From: Xiashengella succiniciproducens
Lineage (GTDB): Bacteria; Bacteroidota; Bacteroidia; Bacteroidales; Marinilabiliaceae
DNA length: 64,000 nt
NCBI RefSeq assembly: GCF_023674465.1
Contig: NZ_CP098400.1
Span: 62,001 to 126,000 of the forward strand
Direction: 5' to 3'
Part shown: in pieces, positions 25,170 to 33,590 of the stretch
Layout: the number at the start of each line of letters is the position of its first letter
Numbering within the stretch: the first letter of the stretch is position 1
Position numbers and translations under genes: made by a program
Notes under the pieces: generated by a model
Seen by the model: the letters and a program-made list of their open reading frames with translations, nothing else
Database searches by the model: none
Told to the model about the DNA's origin: nothing

Positions 25170-26972
25170 AAAATAGTCCTTGATAGTTTTAGCCTTAGCA
25201 GAACCAACCAATTTTTTAAGATCCTCAAAGGATGCTTCCTTAATCCCCTTTAAGGACTTAAACTCATTAAGCAGAGCTTTTGTTGTTTTTTCTCCAATTC
25301 CCGGAATAGAATCAAGAGCCGAAACCAAGGCTCCCTTGCTCCTCTTGCTTCTGTGAAAAGTAATACCGAACCGGTGCGCCTCATTTCTTAGGTGCTGTAT
25401 CAATTTCAGCGAGGGACTGTTTTTATCAAGGTAAAGTGGCACCGGATCACCTGGGTAAAATATCTCCTCAAGTCTTTTTGCAATACCGATTACGGCAATT
25501 CTATCCTGAAGACCCAATGCTGTAATGGATTTCATGGCTGAGCCTAATTGTCCTTTCCCCCCATCAATAATCAATAGCTGTGGCAAAGCACTCCCTTCAT
25601 CCAGAGCTCTTTTAAACCTTCTGTAAATCACCTCCTCCATTGAAGCAAAATCATTAGGCCCTTCAACTGTCTTTATATTATAATGCCTGTAATCCTTTCT
25701 TGAAGGCTTACCTTCCTTAAACACAACACAGGCAGCAACAGGATAAGCTCCCTGTATATTGGAATTATCGAAACACTCTATGTGTACCGGAAGATTCCTG
25801 AGATTTAAATCTTTCTGTGCCTGTTCAAGTACAAGGTAGCTTCTTGGCTTTCTAGTATGATTAGCTTCCTGCTTCAGCCTTTCAAGCCTGAAGTACTTAA
25901 CATTCCTTTCAGACAAATCAAGCAGTTTCTTCTTGTCTCCTATCTGTGGGACTATAAACTCTACACCTTTAAGTGAGATATCTGGAATAAAAGGCACAAG
26001 TATTTCAGATGATGTACTATTGAACCTTTCCCTAAGCTCAATAATTGCAAGAGCAAAGAGTTCAGACTCCTCCTCATCCATCCTTTTCTTCATCTCAATA
26101 GTGTGTGCCTGAATAATTGCGCCATTCTGAACCTTCAGGAAGTTAACATATGCAGAGTCCTCGTCATTAAGAAATGAGAATACATCTACATTGTCAATCT
26201 TTGGATTGACAATAGTAGACTTACTCTGAAAACCAGAAAGAAGATTGATTCTATTTTTTATGTCCTCGGCTTCTTCAAATTTATATTCAGAAGCCAATTC
26301 TCCCATCCTGTTTTTAAGATATTTTATTACTGAGTTGATATTTCCCTTAAGGATACTTTTAACATCCTCTATGTATTGGAGATATTCATCTTCCTTCTGC
26401 AAGCCCTCACATGGAGCTTTACAGTTGCCCATGTGAAATTCAAGACATCTCTTGTATTTCTGCTTGGCAACATTCTCAGCATCTAAATTGAGCTTACAAG
26501 TACGAAGTGGATATAAATGCCTCACCAGTTCCAGGAGAGTTCTGACCATTACGACAGATGTATAAGGACCAAAGTACAAGCTTCCGTCCTTATATATTTG
26601 CCTGGTCTGGTACACCCTGGGAAAGGCCTCATTACGCACAACTATCCAGGGATATGTTTTATCATCCTTAAGAAGTATATTATAGCGAGGCCTGTACTTT
26701 TTTATCAGGTTGTTTTCGAGAAGCAGGGCATCTTCTTCAGAACTAACAATAATATGCTTAATATCTCTGATCCTTTTAACCAAGACCCTGGTCTTGCCAT
26801 TTTCAGGAATTCGATTAAAGTAAGAAGATACTCTCTTCCTTAAATTCTTCGCCTTACCTACATAGATAACTTTACCACTCTCATCAAAGTATTGATATAC
26901 TCCGGGATCTTCGGGTAAAACAGCAACCAGACTTCTTAGGTAATCTATCTTAGGATTCAGTTCATCAAGCAT
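25152..26972 (-). CDS. uvrC: Excinuclease ABC subunit C
   Basis: UvrC makes both incisions in nucleotide excision repair. The 606 residues have an N-terminal GIY-YIG nuclease (PGVYQYFDESGKVIYVGKAKN), a Cys-rich segment (residues about 150-190 with three Cys), the UVR motif (EYKFEEAEDIKNRI), the RNase H-like second nuclease (ECFDNSNIQGAYPVA, IDGGKGQL) and C-terminal helix-hairpin-helix repeats (SIPGIGEKTTKALL). Complete. It is third in mnmG-ade-uvrC, 11 bp after ade. Confidence 0.96.
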   Translation of the reverse strand: MLDELNPKIDYLRSLVAVLPEDPGVYQYFDESGKVIYVGKAKNLRKRVSSYFNRIPENGKTRVLVKRIRDIKHIIVSSEEDALLLENNLIKKYRPRYNILLKDDKTYPWIVVRNEAFPRVYQTRQIYKDGSLYFGPYTSVVMVRTLLELVRHLYPLRTCKLNLDAENVAKQKYKRCLEFHMGNCKAPCEGLQKEDEYLQYIEDVKSILKGNINSVIKYLKNRMGELASEYKFEEAEDIKNRINLLSGFQSKSTIVNPKIDNVDVFSFLNDEDSAYVNFLKVQNGAIIQAHTIEMKKRMDEEESELFALAIIELRERFNSTSSEILVPFIPDISLKGVEFIVPQIGDKKKLLDLSERNVKYFRLERLKQEANHTRKPRSYLVLEQAQKDLNLRNLPVHIECFDNSNIQGAYPVAACVVFKEGKPSRKDYRHYNIKTVEGPNDFASMEEVIYRRFKRALDEGSALPQLLIIDGGKGQLGSAMKSITALGLQDRIAVIGIAKRLEEIFYPGDPVPLYLDKNSPSLKLIQHLRNEAHRFGITFHRSKRSKGALVSALDSIPGIGEKTTKALLNEFKSLKGIKEASFEDLKKLVGSAKAKTIKDYFLKEDI

Positions 26973-26983
26973 CGTGATTCAAA

Positions 26984-28630
26984 TCATTCAAAAAGCGGGA
27001 CAAAATTAAACTTATCAACATCAAAGAGTCCACGGTCTCCTAGTTTCAGGCTAGGTATAACCAACAGCGAAAGGAAAGCCAGACACATAAATGGAGCTTT
27101 CAGGTGAGAACCAAGTTCTTTGCAAGTATCATTCAAAAGCTGGTACTTTGCTGCTACAGCACTTCCATCTTCATCTGACATAAGTCCTCCAACAGGAAGA
27201 GCAAGAATCTGTACAGATTCTCCATCGTATACAGCTATACCTCCACCGCATTCTATAATTGCATTTACGGCTTTCGCAATGGATGTATCATCTGTTCCAG
27301 TTGCAATAATATTATGACTATCGTGTGCAACAGTACTTGCTATAGCACCCTTCTTCAATCCGACATTTCTAACAAAGCCAATTGAGGGCTTTTGATCAGA
27401 ATACCTGTTGATAACCACAAGCTTTAGTACATCTTCAGCAACTGAAGATTCAACTGTTTGACCCGGGGATACAGATGGCTTCCACAGATATTGCCCAGTA
27501 AGAAGCTCACCATCCTTTACATCAATAACCCTTACTGTGGCACATTCTTCAGGTAGCACGATCTTTAGGTCAGAGGCCGATATCATGTTCGTACGAAATC
27601 TGTTAATACGCTCAGATATATCAAAAGAAAAAAGCACACCATCTCTTTTATCATAGACTTTGCGACCATCAATATAGGATTCTAATACGTCAAATTCCTC
27701 CAGGTTACTCACAACTAAGAAGTCTGCATAATCACCTTCTCTAAGCAAGCCCACAGGTATCTTATAGTGCTCAACAGGGACAACACTTGCTGACCTAAGT
27801 AGATCAAACAAATCCACATTATACTTTTTCAAACCAAGTCTTATAAGCCTGTCTATGTGACCATCGCTTATTATTTCATCCGGATGACTATCATCAGTAC
27901 ACAACATAAGGCTATCCGGATATAATGAAAACAAATTGTGTAATGCATCAAAATTTCTTGCAGCACTACCCTCCCTCACCTGTATCTTAACACCTAGCTT
28001 AATCTTTTCCTCTGCCTCCTCATAGCTGGAACACTCATGGTCAGTTGAGATACCATAACTTACATATTTTTTCAATGCCTCACCCCTAAGCCCTGGGGCA
28101 TGTCCATCCACCGGCTTGTTTTTCAACTGGGCATATTCAATCTTCTTAATTACATCAGGAACATCCCCAACTACACCGGGAAAATTCATCATCTCCGAAA
28201 GAAACCATACATCATCTCTCTCCAAAAGTCCCCTTACCTCCTCCGGGCCCAACACAGCACCTGAGGTCTCAAAACTGGTAGCAGGAACGCACGAAGGAGC
28301 GCCAAAGAAAACCTTCAAAGGAACCTTTTTAGCATCCCTGATCATATATTCCACCCCCTCCACTCCAGCTACATTAGCTATCTCATGTGGGTCACTTACA
28401 ACAGCAATTGTTCCACGTGGAACAACCAGTTGGGCAAACCTGGAGGGCGTTAACATAGAACTCTCAATATGGACATGGGAATCAACAAATCCTGGCATTA
28501 TATAACGAAGAGGTGCAGAATCTACTCTTCTAATAAAAACAATCCTCCCACCACTAACCAATATCTCACCAGGAAAGATCTCACGTCCATTAACATCAAC
28601 TATCTGTCCAGCAACTGAAAAATCATTCAT
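26984..28630 (-). CDS. ade: Adenine deaminase
   Basis: Ade hydrolyses adenine to hypoxanthine in purine salvage. Amidohydrolase-fold metal ligands are visible in GFVDSHVHIESS and the later DGHAPG and STDHECSS segments. The domain SVAHDSHNIIATG and IAVYDGESV near the C-terminus is the adenine-deaminase-specific region. The start is placed at the second ATG (28630), giving MNDFSVAGQIVDV as in family members; the ATG at 28642 would add four residues. A parS-like site lies just before the start and another lies inside the gene, encoding VPRGT. It lies between mnmG and uvrC. Confidence 0.93.
   Translation of the reverse strand: MNDFSVAGQIVDVNGREIFPGEILVSGGRIVFIRRVDSAPLRYIMPGFVDSHVHIESSMLTPSRFAQLVVPRGTIAVVSDPHEIANVAGVEGVEYMIRDAKKVPLKVFFGAPSCVPATSFETSGAVLGPEEVRGLLERDDVWFLSEMMNFPGVVGDVPDVIKKIEYAQLKNKPVDGHAPGLRGEALKKYVSYGISTDHECSSYEEAEEKIKLGVKIQVREGSAARNFDALHNLFSLYPDSLMLCTDDSHPDEIISDGHIDRLIRLGLKKYNVDLFDLLRSASVVPVEHYKIPVGLLREGDYADFLVVSNLEEFDVLESYIDGRKVYDKRDGVLFSFDISERINRFRTNMISASDLKIVLPEECATVRVIDVKDGELLTGQYLWKPSVSPGQTVESSVAEDVLKLVVINRYSDQKPSIGFVRNVGLKKGAIASTVAHDSHNIIATGTDDTSIAKAVNAIIECGGGIAVYDGESVQILALPVGGLMSDEDGSAVAAKYQLLNDTCKELGSHLKAPFMCLAFLSLLVIPSLKLGDRGLFDVDKFNFVPLFE
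28408..28425. other. parS-like site 1 (within ade)
   Basis: A perfect 18-bp palindrome, TTGTTCCACGTGGAACAA. Against the ParB-binding consensus TGTTNCACGTGAAACA it differs at one specified position. Although it encodes Val-Pro-Arg-Gly-Thr in ade, the codon choice preserves the full palindrome. It is one of three such sites in 4.6 kb. Confidence 0.75.
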
Positions 28631-28645
28631 TGTACAACACATTTT

Positions 28646-28661
28646 AGTTCCACGTGGAACA
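28646..28661. other. parS-like site 2 (between mnmG and ade)
   Basis: AGTTCCACGTGGAACA with the perfect 14-bp palindrome GTTCCACGTGGAAC at 28647-28660, directly abutting the mnmG stop codon. Intergenic, so not explained by coding constraint. Confidence 0.75.
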
Positions 28662-30539
28662 TTAACGACCTAAAAGAACTAATAAGATATTAATATCACT
28701 AGGTGAGACCCCACTAATCCTAGAAGCCTGTCCAATAGTATCAGGATTGACTTTCGCAAGTTTCTGACGAGCTTCTGTACTAAGGGACCTTATCTCGCTA
28801 TAATCAAACCTATCCTTAATTTTAATATTCTCAAGCCTTTTAAGTTTGTCTGCTATTATCTTCTCCCTGTTAATATAGCCCTCATACTTAACCATAATCT
28901 CTGCTGCCTCTACAATCTCCTCGTATCTATCAGAGGGAAAGTCTTCGCAAAAACGTCGAATAGCAGGAATAGCCTCAATCAAATCCATTAATCTAACCTG
29001 AGGTCTCAGGACAATATCAATCACCTTAACTCCTTGATTAAGGGTGGCAGAACCTACACTACTTAAATATTGATTGACTTCATCAGCTTTAATACTATAA
29101 CCCTTCAAAAAATCAACAAGAGAGTTTCTATAATTCATCTTCTCATTAAAATACCTATAACGCTCCTCAGTTACAAGTCCAATCTCATAACCTTTTGGAG
29201 TTAGCCTTTCATCAGCGTTATCCTGACGCAAAAGAATCCTATATTCAGCTCTACTGGTAAACATACGGTAAGGCTCATCCACACCTTTAGTAATTAAATC
29301 ATCTATCAAAACACCAATATAGGATTCATCACGACCAAGAATAAAATCACTCTCTCCCCTAAGAGATAGAGAAGCATTTATCCCAGCAATCAAACCTTGT
29401 GCTGCTGCCTCTTCATATCCTGTGGTACCGTTTATCTGTCCAGCAAAATATAGTCCTTTTACCAGTTTTGTTTCTAAGGTAGCACTAAGCTGAGTAGGGT
29501 CGAAATAATCATACTCTATTGCATAACCAGGTCTGAAAAATCTGGCTTTCTCCAACCCGGGAACATTCTTTAATGCCTCAAATTGAGTTTTCATAGATAG
29601 TGAGGAACTAAAACCATTGAGATAGTATTCAATAGTATTCTCCCCTTCAGGTTCCAAATATAACTGATGACTAGTCTTTTCCGAAAAGGTAACAATCTTG
29701 GCTTCAATACTAGGACAATATCTAGGCCCAACACTCTGGATGGTGCCATTATACATAGGACTCTCAAGAATATTATTCTCAATAATTCTATGCACAACTG
29801 GATTTGTATAGGTGAGATAACAGCTTCTCTGCTTCAATACCTTATTGGAAACTGGCATATAACTAAACTTGTAAAAACCATCCTCCCCCTTTTGTTCATC
29901 AAGCTTTGAGTAGTCTATGGTCCGGGCATCAATTCTTACTGGAGTTCCAGTTTTCAATCTACCAGTACGAAAACCATAATCTCGTAGTCTTTCAGTTATG
30001 CCATATGATGCAGATTCTGAAATCCTCCCTCCCTTCTGTTGTACTGAACCTATATGAATAAGTCCATTCATAAAAGTTCCCGTAGTAAGCACAAGCCTCC
30101 TGCAATTAATTTCAACACCTAGAGCAGTCTTTACCCCCACAACTATGTCATCCTTTATTAAGATATCAACAACACTATCTTGCCAAAAACTAACATCAGG
30201 AATTGATTCTAGTACAGATCTCCAGGTAGCAGAAAATACCATCCTATCACATTGACTTCTTGGACTCCACATAGCAGGTCCCTTACTTCTATTAAGCATC
30301 CTAAACTGAATAGAAGATCGATCCGTAACTATACCCATCATCCCACCAAGAGCATCAATCTCACGGACTATTTGCCCCTTGGCAATTCCACCAACTGCAG
30401 GATTACAACTCATCTGGGCAATCTTATTCATGTCCATTGTAATCAACAATGTCTTCATACCCAAATTTCCACAAGCAGCTGCAGCTTCACAGCCGGCATG
30501 ACCTGCCCCAACAACTACAACATCAAATTCAAAATCCAT
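28662..30539 (-). CDS. mnmG: tRNA uridine-5-carboxymethylaminomethyl synthesis enzyme MnmG (GidA)
   Basis: MnmG, with MnmE, installs the cmnm5 group on wobble U34. The 625 residues start with the FAD-binding Rossmann motif [12 protein letters not shown], carry the [21 protein letters not shown] segment, the C-terminal [16 protein letters not shown] motif and helical tRNA-binding domain, ending with the [10 protein letters not shown] motif. Complete. A well-spaced promoter candidate lies in the gap to ybeY. gidA is a classical neighbour of replication origins in many bacteria, which fits the parS-like sites beside it. Confidence 0.97.
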   Translation of the reverse strand: MDFEFDVVVVGAGHAGCEAAAACGNLGMKTLLITMDMNKIAQMSCNPAVGGIAKGQIVREIDALGGMMGIVTDRSSIQFRMLNRSKGPAMWSPRSQCDRMVFSATWRSVLESIPDVSFWQDSVVDILIKDDIVVGVKTALGVEINCRRLVLTTGTFMNGLIHIGSVQQKGGRISESASYGITERLRDYGFRTGRLKTGTPVRIDARTIDYSKLDEQKGEDGFYKFSYMPVSNKVLKQRSCYLTYTNPVVHRIIENNILESPMYNGTIQSVGPRYCPSIEAKIVTFSEKTSHQLYLEPEGENTIEYYLNGFSSSLSMKTQFEALKNVPGLEKARFFRPGYAIEYDYFDPTQLSATLETKLVKGLYFAGQINGTTGYEEAAAQGLIAGINASLSLRGESDFILGRDESYIGVLIDDLITKGVDEPYRMFTSRAEYRILLRQDNADERLTPKGYEIGLVTEERYRYFNEKMNYRNSLVDFLKGYSIKADEVNQYLSSVGSATLNQGVKVIDIVLRPQVRLMDLIEAIPAIRRFCEDFPSDRYEEIVEAAEIMVKYEGYINREKIIADKLKRLENIKIKDRFDYSEIRSLSTEARQKLAKVNPDTIGQASRISGVSPSDINILLVLLGR

Positions 30540-30566
30540 ATTAAAAAGTATAATTCACCCACACCA

Positions 30567-30596
30567 CAAAAATAGTCCTAAACTTCCTGTGTGCAA
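30567..30596 (-). promoter_or_regulatory. Candidate promoter for mnmG-ade-uvrC
   Basis: On the minus strand, TTG (complement of 30594-30596), 19 bp, then TATTTTTG (complement of 30567-30574): both Bacteroidota elements with ideal spacing. The mnmG ATG is 28 bp downstream. Confidence 0.6.
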
Positions 30597-30705
30597 TAAA
30601 GGAAACAAATAAAATGGAGAATGGATCAAAGGATGCTTAACATAATTAAGAGACTGCAGATCCAATATTCAGACTCGAAATGTAGTACTATACAAAAGAC
30701 TTTAC

Positions 30706-31128
30706 TTAAACAGAGAATTTACCTAGCCAGAAATCTTCCAAACCTCTCATTATCTTCTCTTCTTCATCTGTTTTATCACCAAAACCGACAAGGTGTAAAA
30801 TACCATGAAATATTACTCTGTGTAATTCCTCCCTATAGGCAGTATTAAACTCAATAGAATTACTTTGGACAGTATCGAGACTTATAACCAAGTCGCCTGA
30901 GACAATGTCTCCTTCGTTATAGTCAAAGGTAATTATGTCAGTATAGTAATCGTGATTTAGATAACGTCTATTAACTTCTATAATATAATTATCACTACAA
31001 AAAACAATCGAAATACTTCCGCATCTCCTATTGTAATGTGCAATAATTTCAGCTATACAATTTCTAAGAAAGTCAAAATCCAGTTGTGGCAGCTCCGAAT
31101 CTTCCGATAAAAAATCAATATCCTGCAT
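30706..31128 (-). CDS. ybeY: Endoribonuclease YbeY (rRNA maturation factor)
   Basis: YbeY is a metal-dependent RNase in 16S rRNA processing and ribosome quality control. The 140 residues include YLNHDYYTDIITFDY and the metal motif HGILHLVGFGDKTDEEE. The usual HGxLHLxGYDH has its third His missing: GDK stands in place of YDH, a variation I associate with Bacteroidota YbeY. Its start shares one base with the end of the upstream ATPase-like gene, so the two are coupled. Confidence 0.9.
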   Translation of the reverse strand: MQDIDFLSEDSELPQLDFDFLRNCIAEIIAHYNRRCGSISIVFCSDNYIIEVNRRYLNHDYYTDIITFDYNEGDIVSGDLVISLDTVQSNSIEFNTAYREELHRVIFHGILHLVGFGDKTDEEEKIMRGLEDFWLGKFSV

Positions 31129-31556
31129 TAAGATAATCGAAAAAACATTTTTAATTGATTTCCCTTATCATTGAATTCGAGCTTATCAGCAAGGTGATTC
31201 ATAAGGAAAATACCACGTCCATGAGTACGCTCAATGTTTTCAGGCAAAGTTGGATCAGGCAGACAAGTATAATCAAAACCATCACCCATATCGGTAATTT
31301 GGAAATAGATCTCACTATCACTTATTTCATATTCGATAACTACATCTCTCTCCTTTACAAGCTTGTTTCCATGAACAATAGCATTATTCACACCTTCCAC
31401 TACAGCTAATAATAACTTACCATAAACCTCAGAGTCAATACTATATTTAACGGAAACCTCGTCTATCAATTTTTCAACAAGATTTATATTTTGAATCTCT
31501 GATTTTAATATTAACCTTTCCACAGGCATAACTCCTAGTTCATTAATGATCATCAC
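31128..31556 (-). CDS. RsbW/SpoIIAB-type ATP-binding protein (GHKL anti-sigma-like kinase)
   Basis: The 142 residues form a single HATPase_c-like domain with N-box EGVNNAIVHGNK, G1-type DMGDGFDY and G2-type THGRGIFLM motifs, as in serine-protein kinases that act as anti-sigma factors. There is no adjacent STAS antagonist or sigma factor, so the partner is unknown. It lies between the EnvC-like gene and ybeY, overlapping the latter by one base. The start could also be the ATG a few codons later (MPVERLILKS). Confidence 0.85.
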   Translation of the reverse strand: MMIINELGVMPVERLILKSEIQNINLVEKLIDEVSVKYSIDSEVYGKLLLAVVEGVNNAIVHGNKLVKERDVVIEYEISDSEIYFQITDMGDGFDYTCLPDPTLPENIERTHGRGIFLMNHLADKLEFNDKGNQLKMFFRLS

Positions 31557-31630
31557 ATAATATTCATGAAGTTACAACATACACCTTTATACATAAATAA
31601 TTGAAAAGGGTTTCCTATTTTGCTACAAAT

Positions 31631-32785
31631 TTACTTTTGAAGCCAAATAGCAGGGTCTACCTTTTGATTTTCATTCCAAATCTCAAAGTGTAAAACCATG
31701 GATTTGCTGATATCATCTCTAAATATACGACCAATTTTCGCACCTGCATCAATCTTCTGGCCTTGCTTCACCTCTACCTCTATCAAATTGGCATAAACAG
31801 TCAAGTACATTCCATGCCTGATTAAAACAGTAGTATTAAATCCAGGAATAGCTACAACTCTACTCACTTCACCATTATGAACACAGAAAACACCATCATC
31901 TTCAGCACTCTGAATATCAATACCATTATTCTTTATAGTAACATTTTTGAGCACAGGGTGTTCATGCTCACCAAAACGATTTATTATAGTACCCTTTCTG
32001 ACCGGCCAAATCAACTTACCTTGAAAGGACGAAAAATCAGTTCCCTGGGTACTAACAGAAGACACCTTTATAAAATCAAGAATCTTTTGCTCAAGATTCT
32101 TTGCCTGAGCTTCCTTCTCATTAATTTGTTTAAGCAACCACGACTCTTCACTTTTCAAGTAATTGACAAGTTTAGCCTTCTCCTTCTTTGTGGCCTCAAG
32201 ACTGCGCAACTCATCCTCTATTGCCTTCAAAGCAGATTCCTTTGACTCCTTTTGAAATTTTATATCATTATGCAATGCTATCATCTGATTCTGCCTTTCT
32301 TTCAGCAATAAAACCTGCCTACGTCTATAATCAGCATATTCTTTTAGAACCCTATATCTGCGATATGCCTCACTAAAATCCACAGATCCAAGAAAAAAAG
32401 CAAGTTCATTTAAGGAACTACTTCGCAAATATGTATCCTGTAGCAACTTCGCATATTCAGCCTTTAAAACATCAATTTCACCCTCAAGATCATTAATAGC
32501 AGATTGATTATGGTCTATAGTTCTGTCAAGGTCTTTAATCTGGTTCTGAAATTCTCTAACTATATCCTCTTTAATAGTTAGCTCCCTCTCAACAAGTTGC
32601 AATTGTTGTAGAGTTGATTCTCTGGAACTTCTCTTCCTCTTCAGCAATTCCTTAGACTGCTCTATTTCCCTTAATAATACATCCTTTTCTTTCCTAAGGT
32701 TATCAACAGACTGAGCACTGGAAATTCCAAATCCAAGACATAAAACAAAAACAACCGTTAGAAATTTATAAGGTCTCCCTAACAT
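31631..32785 (-). CDS. EnvC-like murein hydrolase activator (degenerate M23/LytM domain)
   Basis: A periplasmic protein with a signal peptide (MLGRPYKFLTVVFVLCLGFG, cleaved after SSAQ), about 210 residues of coiled coil, and a C-terminal LytM domain (about 270-384). Catalytic M23 enzymes have HxxxD and HxH. Here the first is NNGID, with Asn replacing His, and the last reads MVLHFEI with only one His, so it is probably non-catalytic like E. coli EnvC, which activates amidases through FtsEX. The start at ATG 32785 gives a clean signal peptide; the ATG at 32833 would overlap DUF4292 by 68 bp. Confidence 0.87.
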   Translation of the reverse strand: MLGRPYKFLTVVFVLCLGFGISSAQSVDNLRKEKDVLLREIEQSKELLKRKRSSRESTLQQLQLVERELTIKEDIVREFQNQIKDLDRTIDHNQSAINDLEGEIDVLKAEYAKLLQDTYLRSSSLNELAFFLGSVDFSEAYRRYRVLKEYADYRRRQVLLLKERQNQMIALHNDIKFQKESKESALKAIEDELRSLEATKKEKAKLVNYLKSEESWLLKQINEKEAQAKNLEQKILDFIKVSSVSTQGTDFSSFQGKLIWPVRKGTIINRFGEHEHPVLKNVTIKNNGIDIQSAEDDGVFCVHNGEVSRVVAIPGFNTTVLIRHGMYLTVYANLIEVEVKQGQKIDAGAKIGRIFRDDISKSMVLHFEIWNENQKVDPAIWLQK

Positions 32786-33587
32786 AATTAGCCGGTATTG
32801 AAAATGTAACGGAATTTCCTGAATTAAATTCAACAGTAGAATAACTTAATTCTAACTTAAAAATATCTGTACTCCTCCTACCAAAAGCCTTAATAGATCG
32901 AGGAAATATGTGATCACCATACTTGGAAAAATCAGAATATTCAACCTTAAAATCAATATTAAGATCAGGAAAATTTACAATAGTCATAACTGGTCTATAT
33001 GTCAGTGGCTGAATCTCAATCCTTTGAAAAAAAGAAGTTCCACGTGAAACTGATTTCCCAGTAAATGAATAATGAAACAGGCTGTCACCATTTGATAATC
33101 TACCGCGGTTACCTAACTCATAAAAATCAATACCTCCTGCCAGGAAAATATTATTCACCAAAACACTTTCAATCTCATTATAACCAAGATCTAGCAAAAA
33201 AATAGAACCTGCCCTATCATAGGTTCCAAACAAATATTTCTTATTCAATCTATCCAATATATGAACACCTTCTTTATCAAGTTTTATCCTATACAGCTCA
33301 ATACCCATAATTGGAATAACTGAAATAATAATAACAGAATCCTTTTTAATCAGAATATTAGCCCTGCCAGCTAAAGACCTTTCATCGGTCTTTATATCAA
33401 CAAAGACCCTCTTTAAATAAAGTTCATCAAAAACAACAGATCCATCTTTTACAGAATCTACTAATTCGGACAAACTTAAATCCTGCCTTTCACCAAAGGA
33501 AACAGCTCTCTTAACAGTTTTGCAGGAACTTGCAAAACACATTAACAGCCATATAAAAGAAATATATATTATAAACCTGAAATTCAT
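32766..33587 (-). CDS. DUF4292 lipoprotein
   Basis: The 273-residue protein has a lipoprotein signal ending CFASSC, then beta-rich sequence typical of DUF4292, with resemblance in style to LolB/LolA-like outer-membrane lipoprotein folds (fold impression, not motif based). It lies between the TPR lipoprotein (3-bp gap) and the EnvC-like gene (20-bp overlap), a conserved Bacteroidota trio. A parS-like sequence falls within it. Role probably in envelope assembly; inferred. Confidence 0.82.
   Translation of the reverse strand: MNFRFIIYISFIWLLMCFASSCKTVKRAVSFGERQDLSLSELVDSVKDGSVVFDELYLKRVFVDIKTDERSLAGRANILIKKDSVIIISVIPIMGIELYRIKLDKEGVHILDRLNKKYLFGTYDRAGSIFLLDLGYNEIESVLVNNIFLAGGIDFYELGNRGRLSNGDSLFHYSFTGKSVSRGTSFFQRIEIQPLTYRPVMTIVNFPDLNIDFKVEYSDFSKYGDHIFPRSIKAFGRRSTDIFKLELSYSTVEFNSGNSVTFSIPANYVRETL
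33036..33051. other. parS-like site 3 (within the DUF4292 gene)
   Basis: AGTTCCACGTGAAACT. The central 14 bases GTTCCACGTGAAAC match the parS core GTTNCACGTGAAAC at every position. It encodes Val-Ser-Arg-Gly-Thr in the DUF4292 gene. Confidence 0.75.
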
Positions 33588-33590
33588 ATA

